Below, in pieces: positions 37,972-47,612 of a stretch of DNA of 64,000 nt. The notes beneath the pieces are model-generated. The model was given only the letters and a program-made list of their open reading frames with translations, had not been told where the DNA came from and searched no databases. The position numbers were made by a program, and so were the translations under genes. Location: positions 868,001 through 932,000 of the forward strand of contig JAGTXZ010000006.1 of NCBI GenBank assembly GCA_018398575.1. Reading direction: 5' to 3'. Origin of the DNA: Ampelomyces quisqualis (taxonomy: Eukaryota; Ascomycota; Dothideomycetes; Pleosporales; Phaeosphaeriaceae). Numbering within the stretch: position 1 is the stretch's first letter; every line of letters begins with the position of its first letter.

Positions 37972-40620
37972 TCCTTATTATCTAGATACTAACAGACTAA
38001 CTAGACAAGTTCTGCACTTTTCTAACGCTACTTCTTCTATTAATAGAGAGGACCTTTTTAAAGATACATTAGAGAATATTAACCTACCTAATAACAAACT
38101 TATACTATACTCTAATTAGCTAGAACTGCCTTGTCTCTTTAGAGAAGTTGCAATACTGCTAGAGGATCTGCAACTCTATTATAGTAGCTTTTCTAATACC
38201 TTAGTAGCCTCTAACTTAGGAACAGATAATAGATCTAGTAAAGCTACCTTGTTTAATAATAGCGCTTTATACTATTCTTACACTTTAGCTAGGCTACTAA
38301 AATTAGTTAAAGAACTAGAGGAGAAATTAATTAAAAACAGCTAAGTTACCTATTACTACCTTTAGAACAAAACTATTAACTATAGCTACTAAGCCTTTGT
38401 TAATATATTAGCAAAGGTTTGCAAGTATATACAGACGCCTATAAAGATAGTTATATATTGTTATTCTATTCTGTTAAAACAAAACGCTTTTATTACTATA
38501 CTTAACCTGCATTTTAAACTTAATAGTAGTAAGAATCCTATGTTCTACGTGCTAGATCTCTCTGTTAAAGGTAATACTAGTCTTGCGCTGTTAGAAGCAT
38601 ACCTACACTACTTTTGTAATACCTACCTAGAGATTAGAGACAAGCGCTTTTAAGTAGTTACTAGGTTAGTAGCTTAAATTGCGCTCTAACTTGCCTAAGT
38701 TAAAGGTTTTGCTATAACAGACTTAGTTGCTAATACTTAGATAGAGAAGAAACTTAATAACATTACTCTTAAATTACAAGACGTAACATTAATTGTACGT
38801 AACCTTAACACTAAGAGATATCTTAGTAAGAACAACTAAAAATTAATTAAAGATGCCTTTAAGACAGCCTACTAATATATTCTTAAACGTGCTCTAGTTG
38901 TGTGCACTACTACATCTATTACTACTACATTAGAATTTTAGGTTATTAGGCAGGTAGTAGTAGTAGTATTTAAGAAAGCTAGTTAAGTAACTAATCTTAA
39001 GGTAGTTAGCTTTATGTTAGCCTACTAGAGCGCTAACCTTTAATTAATAGTAAGAGACTAATGCCAGCTTAGTTTCTAAGCCTATAGGCCTTAGCTTAAC
39101 AACCCTTTTTAAGGACAGTATTAACTCTTAACCTTAGCCTAACTTTACTATACTAGCTTTCTAGTGTAGAAATTAAAACAAACATTACACTTTACTAATT
39201 AACTCTTCTTAAACTTGTGCAAGACTTTAAATAGAGATAAATAAATCTGTAAAGTCTAGGGCTCTTTTAATTAAGATGCTAAAACTAAAGCTAAGACTAT
39301 AAATAGTTATATCTAGAGAATTTACCAGCCAATTGTTATTGTTAATACAGGTATAACAATAAGCCTAGTTAGAGACGCTACTAGTTTGTTATACTACTAA
39401 GAGACTGCTCTTATAACTATTTATAACATAGTTAAGCGTACCTATTAAGTCCTAGGTTACTAGATATTAATTGTTACTCTGTATAATACCTAAGTTACTC
39501 TTCTAGTTGCCTTGCGCGAAGCAGTAACTGCTAAAACCCTATATACTAGAACTAAAGATTATATAAAATAGATTAGCAAAGTAATAGTACTAATAGTTAA
39601 TTTATTAATAGGCAAAGACGTAGTATACGTAATCTTAGACACTGTAGGCTATAATTAAGGTTTCTTTTAGCAACAGCCCTGCACCCTAGTAGGTAGTACT
39701 TAGGCCTAATTAAGTTTTACTCTAGTAGAACTAACTTTATTATTTACTTTGTCTAAGTTTATTAATTCTAAGAATTAACTTAGAGAAGCCTTGTATAGGT
39801 AGAGTTCTTAACGTTGCTACCTTGCTACAGTTACGTAGTAGACAATAGCGTCTCTAGAACAATACCTATAGGTTTATATAGCCCTTAGCCTTAAAACTAG
39901 CCTTAGCAAAACAGCGCAAAATTTCTAGCAGGCTCCTCTAAGAGTTACCCTGCAAGCTAACAATTACTCTAATAACAATAATAATAAGGCTAAGGCTTTC
40001 TAACAGGCTATACAGACCTGTATGCAATAGAGCTGCAAGGCTAAGCTTGTTATTAAGCGTAAGGCTAAGCTTGTTATTAAGCGCGAGGCTAAGCTTATTA
40101 TTAAGCGCGAGGCTAAGCTTATTGTTAAGCCTAAGGCCAAGCTTGTTGTTAAGCCTAAGGCTAAGCTTAAGGTTAAAACAAAAGTCTAACCTGTTATAAA
40201 GATAGTTAAAAGAATATTAGTTGTCCTCTAACTTACTTAAGCCCTAACTCCTTTAACTAAACCTTCTAAAATTGCTAATATAGTGCAAGATCCTAACCTA
40301 AACAGTAAAGGTAATAAGTTCTTAATATTAGGCAGCCTAAGGGCTAACACTAGAACTAATAAATAGTCTGTTAACGCTATAGATAAAGACACGCCTTAGA
40401 ACAATAGTGTTGCGCAGTAGGGTTAGAATAAAAGCTAAGCTTAGAGTACCTAGAAGCAGGCCCCTAGCAAATAAGACTTTAACAATTTTAAATAGTAAAA
40501 GAGATTATAGCAAAAGAGTCTAATAAGATTACAACGCAATTTTACAGACAAAAAAAGATTTAAAGAATAAGCAGATGCTATAGAACAGATTAGATATAGA
40601 GTTTCTATAAAGGATCTCTT
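37972..40620 (+). pseudogene. RIP-degraded superfamily 1 helicase-like frame
   Basis: One plus-strand frame runs from 37,977 to ~40,600 with TAA/TAG breaks. Motifs in superfamily 1 (Upf1-like) helicase order are visible. VVVVFKKASQ at ~38,954-38,987 corresponds to the DExx block (VVFEEASQ) after G-to-A changes. RD*CQL at ~39,051-39,072 corresponds to GDxxQL, followed by a region like nPfqxqlxxSLxxRL. A stretch at ~39,580-39,720 resembles the TVDSxxGxDxxxVILDTV part of the C-terminal domain. A clear Walker A motif was not found. The tail carries a Lys-rich 24-bp repeat. The upstream part is at 30,720-31,062. Inactive; helicase assignment is tentative. Confidence 0.55.
40037..40177. repeat. 24-bp tandem repeat coding for AKLVIKRK-like octapeptides
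   Basis: Nearly six units of aaggctaagcttgttattaagc type. In the helicase-like frame each unit is eight codons (AKLVIKRK and variants), giving a strongly basic tail. It shows little RIP damage because the unit has no CA/TG-rich contexts on either strand. Confidence 0.85.
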
Positions 40621-40640
40621 ATTTTTGGCTTAGTGCCTTG
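40600..40640. other. Boundary between RIP compartment and gene compartment
   Basis: Within a few tens of bases, sequence with almost no TCA, CCA, TGA or TGG changes to ordinary sequence in which all are common (for example gcttgagccgcctcactcatgag is not in the RIP style). This marks the edge of the mutated repeat block. Confidence 0.8.
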
Positions 40641-40704
40641 GCAGTGCCTGCCTGTAAATAGCTTGAGCCGCCTCACTCATGAGACTCTTAACTCTAATAA
40701 AATC

Positions 40705-41295
40705 TCACGATATACACCAAGCTTTTGCTGTCTTTGGGCCTCGGCCGTAGCAGTTGCTGTAGTCGACTGAAAGCGGATCCTCTTCTCTTGCGGAACTTGG
40801 ATGCGGGCCTGCAACCAAATTTTCGCCAAAACGCGCGTCGTTTCCATCCAGGTCGTATTCCAAGTCCCAGTTTAGTAATCCGTCACCAGGATGGTACATG
40901 AGTGCATTGTCATGGCTACGCTGGAGGGCATTCTGGCATTCTTGGTCGATAGGCCTGCGCACTGTGTCTGCGCGTTTCTCTTCACCGGAATAAACGCCAG
41001 TTCTCAGTAGTTCCCCATGTTCTTCAACTTGGGAATCATGGCAAAGTTGTAGTTGTGGTCGTTCCAGGTCAAGAAAATCAAGATTGACCGACTGGTTCGG
41101 GTAATGCCCGGAAGAATTCGCAAACTATGCAAACTCTGCGGCAGTAAACAGTGGAGAGAACGGAATCGACGATGCGGTGTGAGTGGATGAGTTGATGGTT
41201 GGAGCGATGCTGCTTGTCGCATTAGAACCCGGATGGTCCGCCGTGTAGTCATGATTCCGGTGCGTATAGTCGGAACTGCTATTGAATAGAGACAT
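40705..41295 (-). pseudogene. Small gene broken by a RIP-type nonsense codon
   Basis: From the ATG at 41,293-41,295 the frame runs 56 codons to an in-frame TAG at 41,125-41,127, then continues open for another ~138 codons to TGA at 40,705-40,707. The context (GAG TTT GCA TAG TTT GCG) fits a CAG-to-TAG change. The protein would be ~196 aa, Ser/Thr/His-rich at the start and acidic in the middle (GLLNWDLEYDLDGNDARFGE), with no domain I recognise. It lies only ~80 bp from the RIP block, so its 3' end may also have been cut by the repeat. Alternatively it is a two-exon gene whose intron removes the TAG, but no convincing splice pair was seen. Confidence 0.55.
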
Positions 41296-41568
41296 TTTGT
41301 GTTGTGTTTCCGTAGTGATGAGTCGTACGCGAATGAATGTAGGTAGTAAGTGTGGAGTGCAGATCTGCTGAGTGTTGTGTACCGTTCATGTCATCAGCAG
41401 GGAAAAGGTAGGAGCGATGGACAGTAGTGCGATTGCTTGATGTATGATCCGTACGCGCTACGTTACCGAGCGGATCAGGTACGGACAGTCAGATGAGGAC
41501 TCGCAGGTGTGGCCCGTACTTGCCAATCACGCTTCACCGCAAGAGCAGATGTTTTGCGTTACGTGGAG

Positions 41569-42786
41569 TTACAAGCCCATGCCAATGGCATCTCGCACCC
41601 TCTTCATCGTCGCTTCAGCTATCTCTTCCGCCCTTCTTGCGCCATCCTCCGCACGCTCAATAAGCTGCTTCTGATCCCCACTCATCAGCCCTCCATACTG
41701 TGACCTGATCTCGCTGAGACCCTGATTAATCTTGTAGGCAGCCCTCTCTTTGAGCGCCTTCAGACTCAAGTCCTTCATGTCAGCCGCTAGCTCCTCGGGC
41801 GATGCGGCTGCTGACTCATCGAAGTGATAGATGAGATCTACCAGATTCGACACACCAGGTCTCTTTTCTCTATCATAACTCACGCCCTCGATGCCGTCTG
41901 TAATTGCCATTCTGAGTTTGGAGTGTATACTTTCATTCGAGTCTGTGATCAATATCCGGCTTTTCGGCGAAGGGTCACTCTTGCTCATCTTCTTGGTTGG
42001 GCTTGACAAGCTCATGACACGCTTTGCAGGGCTCAGAAGTGTCTGCGGCACGACAAGCAGTGGTGTGGAGCTTTCCGAGGCGTAGAGATGGTTGAACCCA
42101 ATTGCTAGGTCACGCGAGAACTCGAGATGTTGCGCTTGGTCTTCACCAACCGGCACGTGTGTAGTGTTGTAGAGAAGGATGTCGGCAGCTTGCAGGACCG
42201 GGTACGAGAAAAGACCGAGCTTGACGCCATCTTTGTTCGCGGTGTGCTTGAAAGGCGAGGCGTTTTCGGGCAAAGCGAGTTTGCTCTGCGAGATATCAGC
42301 ACTCCAGTTCTGCATCATTCGGTCGATTGTGCGCACCTTCCACTGGGTCATTCTGCCCAAATATCCCATACTCGCACTACAACTTAGAATCCACATGAGC
42401 TCAGCGTGTTGCTTGACACTACTCTGGGCAAAGATGATGCATCTCTTGGGGTCCAGTCCTACTGCTAGCAGACTCGCGAGCATTGCTTTTCTCCATTTTG
42501 CCAACTGCTTCGGATCTTGTTTGGCCGTAATGGCATGCAAGTCAACAATTGAGAATAGCAAGGTCGTATCTGGCGGGGACTCGTTCTGCAACTTCACCCA
42601 CTGTCGCAGAGCCCCAAGGTAATTACCCAGATGTGGTATGCCTGTGGGTTGTATACCAGAGAATATTACCTTGCGCACTGGGTCATTTTGTTGCGGCAAT
42701 GATAAGCTTGATTCAGATCGGAGGCAGCTGGCGCAAGTTCTGCTCGACAATGGCGCTGCTCTGCGCAGCGTTCGTAGGAGAGACAT
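41569..42786 (-). CDS. MSW1: Tryptophanyl-tRNA synthetase, mitochondrial
   Basis: Charges mitochondrial tRNA-Trp with tryptophan. Single exon, 405 aa. It is a class I synthetase of the TrpRS group: HLGN at residues 52-55 is the HIGH-type motif (within TGIPHLGNYLG), GEDQ at 214-217 is the conserved TrpRS block, and KMSKS at 266-270 is the second ATP-binding motif. The N-terminal residues MSLLRTLRRAAPLSSRTC are basic, Ser-rich and lack acidic residues, as in a mitochondrial targeting peptide, which supports the mitochondrial form. The frame is open upstream to a TTG at 42,817-42,819, but the first ATG is at 42,784-42,786 and is chosen. It shares a 238-bp divergent promoter with RVS161. Confidence 0.95.
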   Translation of the reverse strand: MSLLRTLRRAAPLSSRTCASCLRSESSLSLPQQNDPVRKVIFSGIQPTGIPHLGNYLGALRQWVKLQNESPPDTTLLFSIVDLHAITAKQDPKQLAKWRKAMLASLLAVGLDPKRCIIFAQSSVKQHAELMWILSCSASMGYLGRMTQWKVRTIDRMMQNWSADISQSKLALPENASPFKHTANKDGVKLGLFSYPVLQAADILLYNTTHVPVGEDQAQHLEFSRDLAIGFNHLYASESSTPLLVVPQTLLSPAKRVMSLSSPTKKMSKSDPSPKSRILITDSNESIHSKLRMAITDGIEGVSYDREKRPGVSNLVDLIYHFDESAAASPEELAADMKDLSLKALKERAAYKINQGLSEIRSQYGGLMSGDQKQLIERAEDGARRAEEIAEATMKRVRDAIGMGL

Positions 42787-43024
42787 TGAAGTCGAGAAAA
42801 GGTTGATGCCGAGCCACAATGGGCAAGCGCGACCGAGTCACAGACCTCGTCATTCGTCATGTGGCGCAGCCGGCGCGACCACCACCGACGACGCTGAACA
42901 CGCGCTTTCTTGCAGCATCACACCATCCACCGCCATACAGACTAGCGAGCAGCGACTACACTGTTACCGTAATCGCATATTCCAAGACACCACACACGAA
43001 GCAAAAAACACAACACCCGCAGCT
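42787..43024. promoter_or_regulatory. Divergent promoter MSW1 / RVS161
   Basis: 238 bp between the start codons of two head-to-head genes; must hold both 5' UTRs and core promoters. No TATA box or recognisable factor site is obvious. Confidence 0.5.
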
Positions 43025-43919
43025 ATGTCGTGGACCGGTAAGACGCAGCCCAAGGCAAGGCCCGGAAAAGACGGAGACTGAAAGGAAGACAGGCTTCAAA
43101 AAGGGCGTCAACCGCGCAACGACCCAAGTCCTCATGAAAACCGGCCAAGTCGAGCGCACAAACGACCGCGACTTCGAGACGGAGCAGCGGTACCTTCACC
43201 CTCACCCCGCCATGCCACCCCCATTCTAACGGCCCCCGGACAGGCGCTACCGCACAATGGAAACGGCGGCCAACAAGCTCCAAAAAGAAGCCAAAGGCTA
43301 CCTCGACAGTCTCCGCGCCATGACGGCGTCACAAATGCGCATTGCCGAAACCATCGACGCCTTCTACGGCGACGCCGGCACCAAAGACGGCGTCTCGCGC
43401 TCCTACAAACAAGCCGTCACCGACCTCGACGCAGAAACCATAAAAGCCCTCGACGGCCCTTACCGAACCACCGTCCTCGACCCCATCCAACGCTTCTGCT
43501 CCTACTTCCCGGACATCAACGCCTGCATCACCAAGCGCGAACACAAACAAATGGACTACGACCGCATGCGCGCACAAGTCAAGAAACTAACAGACAAGCC
43601 AGACAAGGACGTGACGAAGCTGCCGCGCGCAGAAAAGGACGAACAGCTCGCCAAGGCGGCCTACGACCAGCTCAACGAAACCCTCACCTCGGAACTGCCG
43701 CAGCTCATTGATTTGCGGGTCCCGTATCTCGACCCTAGCTTCGAGGCCCTCGTCAAGATTCAGCTTCGGTTTTGCGCAGAGGCCTATTCGAGAATGGCTC
43801 AGGTCCAGCAGTATCTAGATGCGAATACGCGGGATCAGTATGCGCAGGGCGAGCTGGATGCGAGGGTGGAAGAGGTGTTGCAGGAGATACGGGATTTGAG
43901 TATTGCGGGGACTGTGTGA
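43025..43919 (+). CDS. RVS161: BAR-domain protein Rvs161/Hob3 (amphiphysin-like)
   Basis: Membrane-curving BAR protein that acts with Rvs167 in endocytic vesicle scission and actin organisation at the cell cortex. Exons 43,025-43,037, 43,093-43,189 and 43,244-43,919; introns of 55 and 54 bp with GT-AG borders, the second with a ttctaac branch-like site. Together 261 aa, the usual family length. The spliced N-terminus MSWTGFKKGVNRATTQVLMK is typical of the Hob3 group, and GYLDSLRAMTASQMRIAETI is the highly conserved BAR helix 1. The protein ends after the BAR domain without an SH3 domain, which separates it from Rvs167. The first exon is only 13 bases, so an automatic gene caller could start at the ATG at 43,257 and miss it. 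Confidence 0.93.
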
Positions 43920-44287
43920 TGGTACGACGTTTGGGTTTGTGACATGAGTGATGCATGCCAGTTTTTGGCTTTACGACTTTTTGCAGTCATGGATGGCCAG
44001 GGGTAGGGATTGGCGAGGGTTGACGGGCATCTTGGACATGGCATGATGCATACATGATTCGTCATGATACGATGCTTGGTAGGATTCCTTTTCCTGGAAA
44101 TACAAACGACAGCCCTAGAGAAGCCTGGATAGATGCAATAATAAAACGCCGTCCCAATGCTACGTATGCAGGCGTAACCCCGTGATCGTGAACCGCTGCA
44201 CCGTGAGAACCAGAACCCACCGATGTCCAACGCCACGCTGAAAAAGAAATCGAGAAATGGAAGGAAATTGGGCCATGCGACGGACCC
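43920..44287. other. Convergent intergenic region RVS161 / CDC34
   Basis: 368 bp between two stop codons of genes facing each other. Should contain both 3' UTRs and polyadenylation sites (an aataataaaac stretch lies at ~44,137). No gene seen. Confidence 0.6.
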
Positions 44288-45084
44288 TCACTTGTCTTCG
44301 TCATCCTCATCCTCCATGTCCTCCTCATCACCCATATCCGAATCCATATCCTCGTCCCCCTCCTCGACGTCGCTCTCACTGCCCCCAAAGCTCTCGACAT
44401 CGCTATCCTCCCAACTCATATCAAAGTCGCCGTCGTCCTCCTTCTTCTTCCATGCCGTCTCATGCGTCGGCATCACGAATCCAGCGGGTATGTCCTGTTT
44501 CGACAGCTCGAGATCCTTGTTTACCAGGCCCTTGTACTCGTCCGGCTTGTTACGCAGCATGACGCCGGCATCGACGTTGGCGGGCGACGAGACCTCTGCG
44601 TCGTCGAGGAGGGAGAGGATGGAGATGAGCACCGTCTCGACGCGCTGAGCGGGCGACCAGCGCTCGGCGGCAGTTTCGCCCGACATCTCGTCGTCGCCGG
44701 GCGGGTGGAGGATGGAGATGCAGAGACGGCCGTCGGGGTAGATGTTGGGGTGGTAGAGCGGCCGGATGAATTTGAAGTCTGGCAAGGTAAGCATGAGTCC
44801 GGCGTGCTGCTGCGTGCGGCGGTGCAGTGACGTGCCTGGTGGGCTATGCGGATAGTTGCGCGGGAAGGACATGTTCGCCTTGAAGTAGCCGCCGTAGTAT
44901 AGCGAGTCCTCGTTCAGTACGATCAGCGCAACACTCCACTCGAAGACGTTGTCGTTGATGAGCTGGCGCGGGGTTAGCCAGGTGCTCTGCAGACGGAGCA
45001 CACGCTTACCTCGATGTTGGTCCACTTCTCCTTGCTCAGCGCCTTGAACTCGTTCATCAGCACCCGCTGCGCGATCTCAGCCAT
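44288..45084 (-). CDS. CDC34: Ubiquitin-conjugating enzyme E2, Cdc34/UBC3 type
   Basis: E2 enzyme that hands ubiquitin to SCF ligases, controlling cell-cycle proteins. Exons on the minus strand: 45,010-45,084, 44,836-44,962 and 44,288-44,778, giving 230 aa. The first exon encodes MAEIAQRVLMNEFKALSKEK. The catalytic Cys lies in PDGRLCISIL. The acidic loop insertion HPPGDDEMSGETAAERW and the long Asp/Glu-rich C-terminal tail are hallmarks of Cdc34/Ube2R and are absent from most E2s. Intron 1 is 47 bp, GT-AG. Intron 2 (44,779-44,835, 57 bp) appears to have a GC donor (CCACCAG/gcacgt) and restores the invariant SPPDFKF junction. It is a multiple of three and stop-free, so an unspliced message would add 19 residues. 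RBX1, its functional partner, is ~4.1 kb away. Confidence 0.93.
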
Positions 45085-45617
45085 GATGCCTGCTCTTCGC
45101 AATGGCCTGCGTGCGGCAGCTAGTCTTGGTGGGCGTGGGGGGACGAGGGTAGGTACAAGTGAGGGGGAGTTGAGGTGCGCGGTGCGTGAGGGGCGGGAGC
45201 GGGAGCAGTGAGTGAGGTGACGGATGCGTCTATGATTTAACCATGTTGGGGAGGCGGTACAGGGGCATGTATAGCGCTGGCCAGGCCCGGCCTCGTTTCG
45301 GAGAGAGCCTGCCTACTTCACCGCTATGCCCCTTGCGTCACGGCAGCAGATGTGCTTCCACGTGCCGCACGCCATCACAAGTGTCACCGCAAACACTTTC
45401 ATCACGCCCTGGGCACACGCGGATTCTCCATGTCTTTGATATGTACGTGGCCAGTGTAATCGTGTCCCATCATAAAACGAGCTCCCTTAGGCTCGTTGCC
45501 ATCACCGTAAAGACGGCCAGCTCGCGCACAAGGACAGGATTATGAACAGGCAAAATATGGACAAACAAAAGTCAAAGTCTAGACAAGAAAGACAGGGAAG
45601 AAACTGCCAAAGACAGT
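45085..45617. other. Intergenic region: CDC34 promoter and transporter 3' UTR
   Basis: 533 bp between the CDC34 start and the stop of the next minus-strand gene. No convincing gene; open stretches here lack conservation signals. Confidence 0.5.
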
Positions 45618-47612
45618 CTAGATGAAGCGCATCTTCTTCGCAACACTGAGACAAACCGCGACAAAGAGAAAAATCGTGCCCAAGATACCAAAGAACCAAC
45701 CAAGGCTTCCGGAATCCTGTCCCGGGATCGTCACGTTCATCCCAAACAGACCGCAAATCAAGTTGAGGGGAACCAGGATCGTAGCAATGACAGTGACCTT
45801 CTGCAGCGTCTCGTTGCTCGCGTTGCCTTGAATGACTTGGTCGACTGAAATTTGCGCGAGATAGTTAGAGTGCGCACGGCTGAGCATCTTTTCAAAGTGA
45901 GCCAAGTTGGACATCATCGTGACGACGTGATCCTGGATATCGCTGAGGTACAAACCCACATCGCCGCGAGGTGCGACGCTGTACGACTCGTTGCAGCGCT
46001 TTGCAAAGCCCTTGATGACATCTGCCTTGCCACCAAGAAGCCGCAGCAGTTGCATCACACGCTTGCGGCAGTCGCCAATAGACCGAAGGATGGCGCGGGA
46101 GTCTTCAATTCGTGCTGTGAAGACTTGGTCCTCGATGGCATCAGCCTCATCTTCGATGCCACGAATGACAGGCGCAAAGCTGTCGACAATGTCGTCGATG
46201 AGGGCGTAGCAAATCCAGTCGGCGTTGAGGTTGATGTAGTCTCGGAGCCGGCTAATACGTTTGCGAACGTGGAGCGTATGCGGGCTCTCAGTAAACGTAA
46301 AAGTCAAAAGACCTTCCTTGAAGACCACGGCATAAAAGTTGACTGGCTCCAGGTAGTCCTCGGATGTCTTGTCAGCCTGGAAAAAGGAGCGGAACGACAC
46401 GAAGTAGTACTGATGGAAGAGCTCCACCTTCTCGCGTGGCTCCTGCAAGCAGATATCTTCACGAGTGAGAGGATGGACCCCGAATGCCTTGGCGATGGCA
46501 AAGACTTCCTCCTCAGTAGGATTGACCATGTCAAGCCACCACACTCCGCTGTCGCTTTCCGGAGGCGGCTCAAACAGATCCCGGAAACGTTCACCTGGCA
46601 TCAGCAGGCCGCCAAGCTCGGCAGCATGGATAGTGTCGTCGAGCTCAGAGGAGAAGAAGGTCCATCGATTCTGTCTTGCTTCGGTGTTGTCGCGCTTCTC
46701 GTTGAACATGTGAGCCAAGCCTTCTTCGGCGAGCTTCTCCTGGATTGCAGGATCCCCGTTCTTAAGGGTTACAGCATCTGCCTCGTTCTGAGGTGTGATG
46801 GATGCCACAGACTTTGGACGGAGATCCGAGAATATCTTTGGCTTGGACAGAGTCTCGACGCTTGGCGGGTGGCGCAAGTCCTGGCCGATTATCGTCTTTG
46901 TCTGAGGTTCGGCAATGAATTCTTCTAGCTCTTCGTAGTCGAACCTGGTAGTCTTGCCTGGGTCTTCTTGGACAGGGAAGCAGACATCTTCTTCGGCTGA
47001 GCTGTTGGCTGACGATACCTCGTTCGTATGGTATTCGTCCTGTTGGTCGCCATCGATTGTTGGGTTGCGACGCGCAGTGCCACGAGAGTGGGTTCTCTGA
47101 AGGCCGAGGTCGAGCTCAGTGGGTGCATGGCTGTTGGCGGTGTTGGCTCGGTCACGGCGGCGTGGCCCTGCGAAAGCGTCTACAGAGTTGGGGGGTGATG
47201 TCGAACGCGACGACGAAGATGAGGCGCGTGACCTTGAGGAACGCTCCACGGTAGGGTCTCGGGGGCGTCTGAATGTGCCACGCCGAGCTTGAGGGTTAGG
47301 GCTAGCTGCCAACGAGGGACGTCGAACATATGCCTCGGGGGACAGGTGCGTGTTCTCGTCGTCTACGATTGCCGTCTCAAAATCGCGACGATTTACGGCT
47401 GCACCTTGAAGCGCCTCGTTGACCTGGAGAAGCATTTGCGGACGATCCTGGTACTGGGCGCTGGCAAAAGTTGGTCGGCGCGAGCGAGGCTGGGTGGGCG
47501 AGCCAGGGTCGGCTCGGGGAAGCGATGCAGGCTGGTTGCGGTGGTCGTCGAGGTCAGACATGGGAGTGCTGAACCTCGTCTGCGACTTCTCGGATCTCGG
47601 AGTGTCAGTCAT
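45618..47612 (-). CDS. CorA-type Mg2+ transporter, Alr1/Mnr2-like
   Basis: Divalent cation (Mg2+) channel of the CorA superfamily. One exon, 664 aa. The first ~290 residues are Ser/Arg/Pro-rich and probably disordered, as in fungal Alr/Mnr2 proteins. The soluble CorA domain follows (around WWLDMVNPTEEEVFAIAKAFGV and LEPVNFYAVVFKEGLLTF). Two C-terminal membrane helices are seen: VTVIATILVPLNLICGLF, ending in the signature GMN at 624-626, and LGWFFGILGTIFLFVAVCLS. The loop after GMN (VTIPGQDSG) carries the usual acidic residue. Whether it is the plasma membrane (Alr1) or vacuolar (Mnr2) form cannot be told from sequence alone. The ATG at 47,610-47,612 is the first in frame. Confidence 0.93.
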   Translation of the reverse strand: MTDTPRSEKSQTRFSTPMSDLDDHRNQPASLPRADPGSPTQPRSRRPTFASAQYQDRPQMLLQVNEALQGAAVNRRDFETAIVDDENTHLSPEAYVRRPSLAASPNPQARRGTFRRPRDPTVERSSRSRASSSSSRSTSPPNSVDAFAGPRRRDRANTANSHAPTELDLGLQRTHSRGTARRNPTIDGDQQDEYHTNEVSSANSSAEEDVCFPVQEDPGKTTRFDYEELEEFIAEPQTKTIIGQDLRHPPSVETLSKPKIFSDLRPKSVASITPQNEADAVTLKNGDPAIQEKLAEEGLAHMFNEKRDNTEARQNRWTFFSSELDDTIHAAELGGLLMPGERFRDLFEPPPESDSGVWWLDMVNPTEEEVFAIAKAFGVHPLTREDICLQEPREKVELFHQYYFVSFRSFFQADKTSEDYLEPVNFYAVVFKEGLLTFTFTESPHTLHVRKRISRLRDYINLNADWICYALIDDIVDSFAPVIRGIEDEADAIEDQVFTARIEDSRAILRSIGDCRKRVMQLLRLLGGKADVIKGFAKRCNESYSVAPRGDVGLYLSDIQDHVVTMMSNLAHFEKMLSRAHSNYLAQISVDQVIQGNASNETLQKVTVIATILVPLNLICGLFGMNVTIPGQDSGSLGWFFGILGTIFLFVAVCLSVAKKMRFI

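Noticed and set aside
1..40620. Starship giant element as explanation of the repeat block and nearby patatin gene
   Set aside because: No tyrosine-recombinase (DUF3435) captain frame was recognised, and the patatin-like gene sits 21 kb away among housekeeping genes.
42787..42819. N-terminal extension of MSW1 to 42,819
   Set aside because: The upstream start is TTG; the first ATG is at 42,784-42,786 and begins a good mitochondrial targeting sequence.
43257..43919. Single-exon start of RVS161 at the ATG at 43,257
   Set aside because: Two small upstream exons in phase restore the conserved Hob3 N-terminus.
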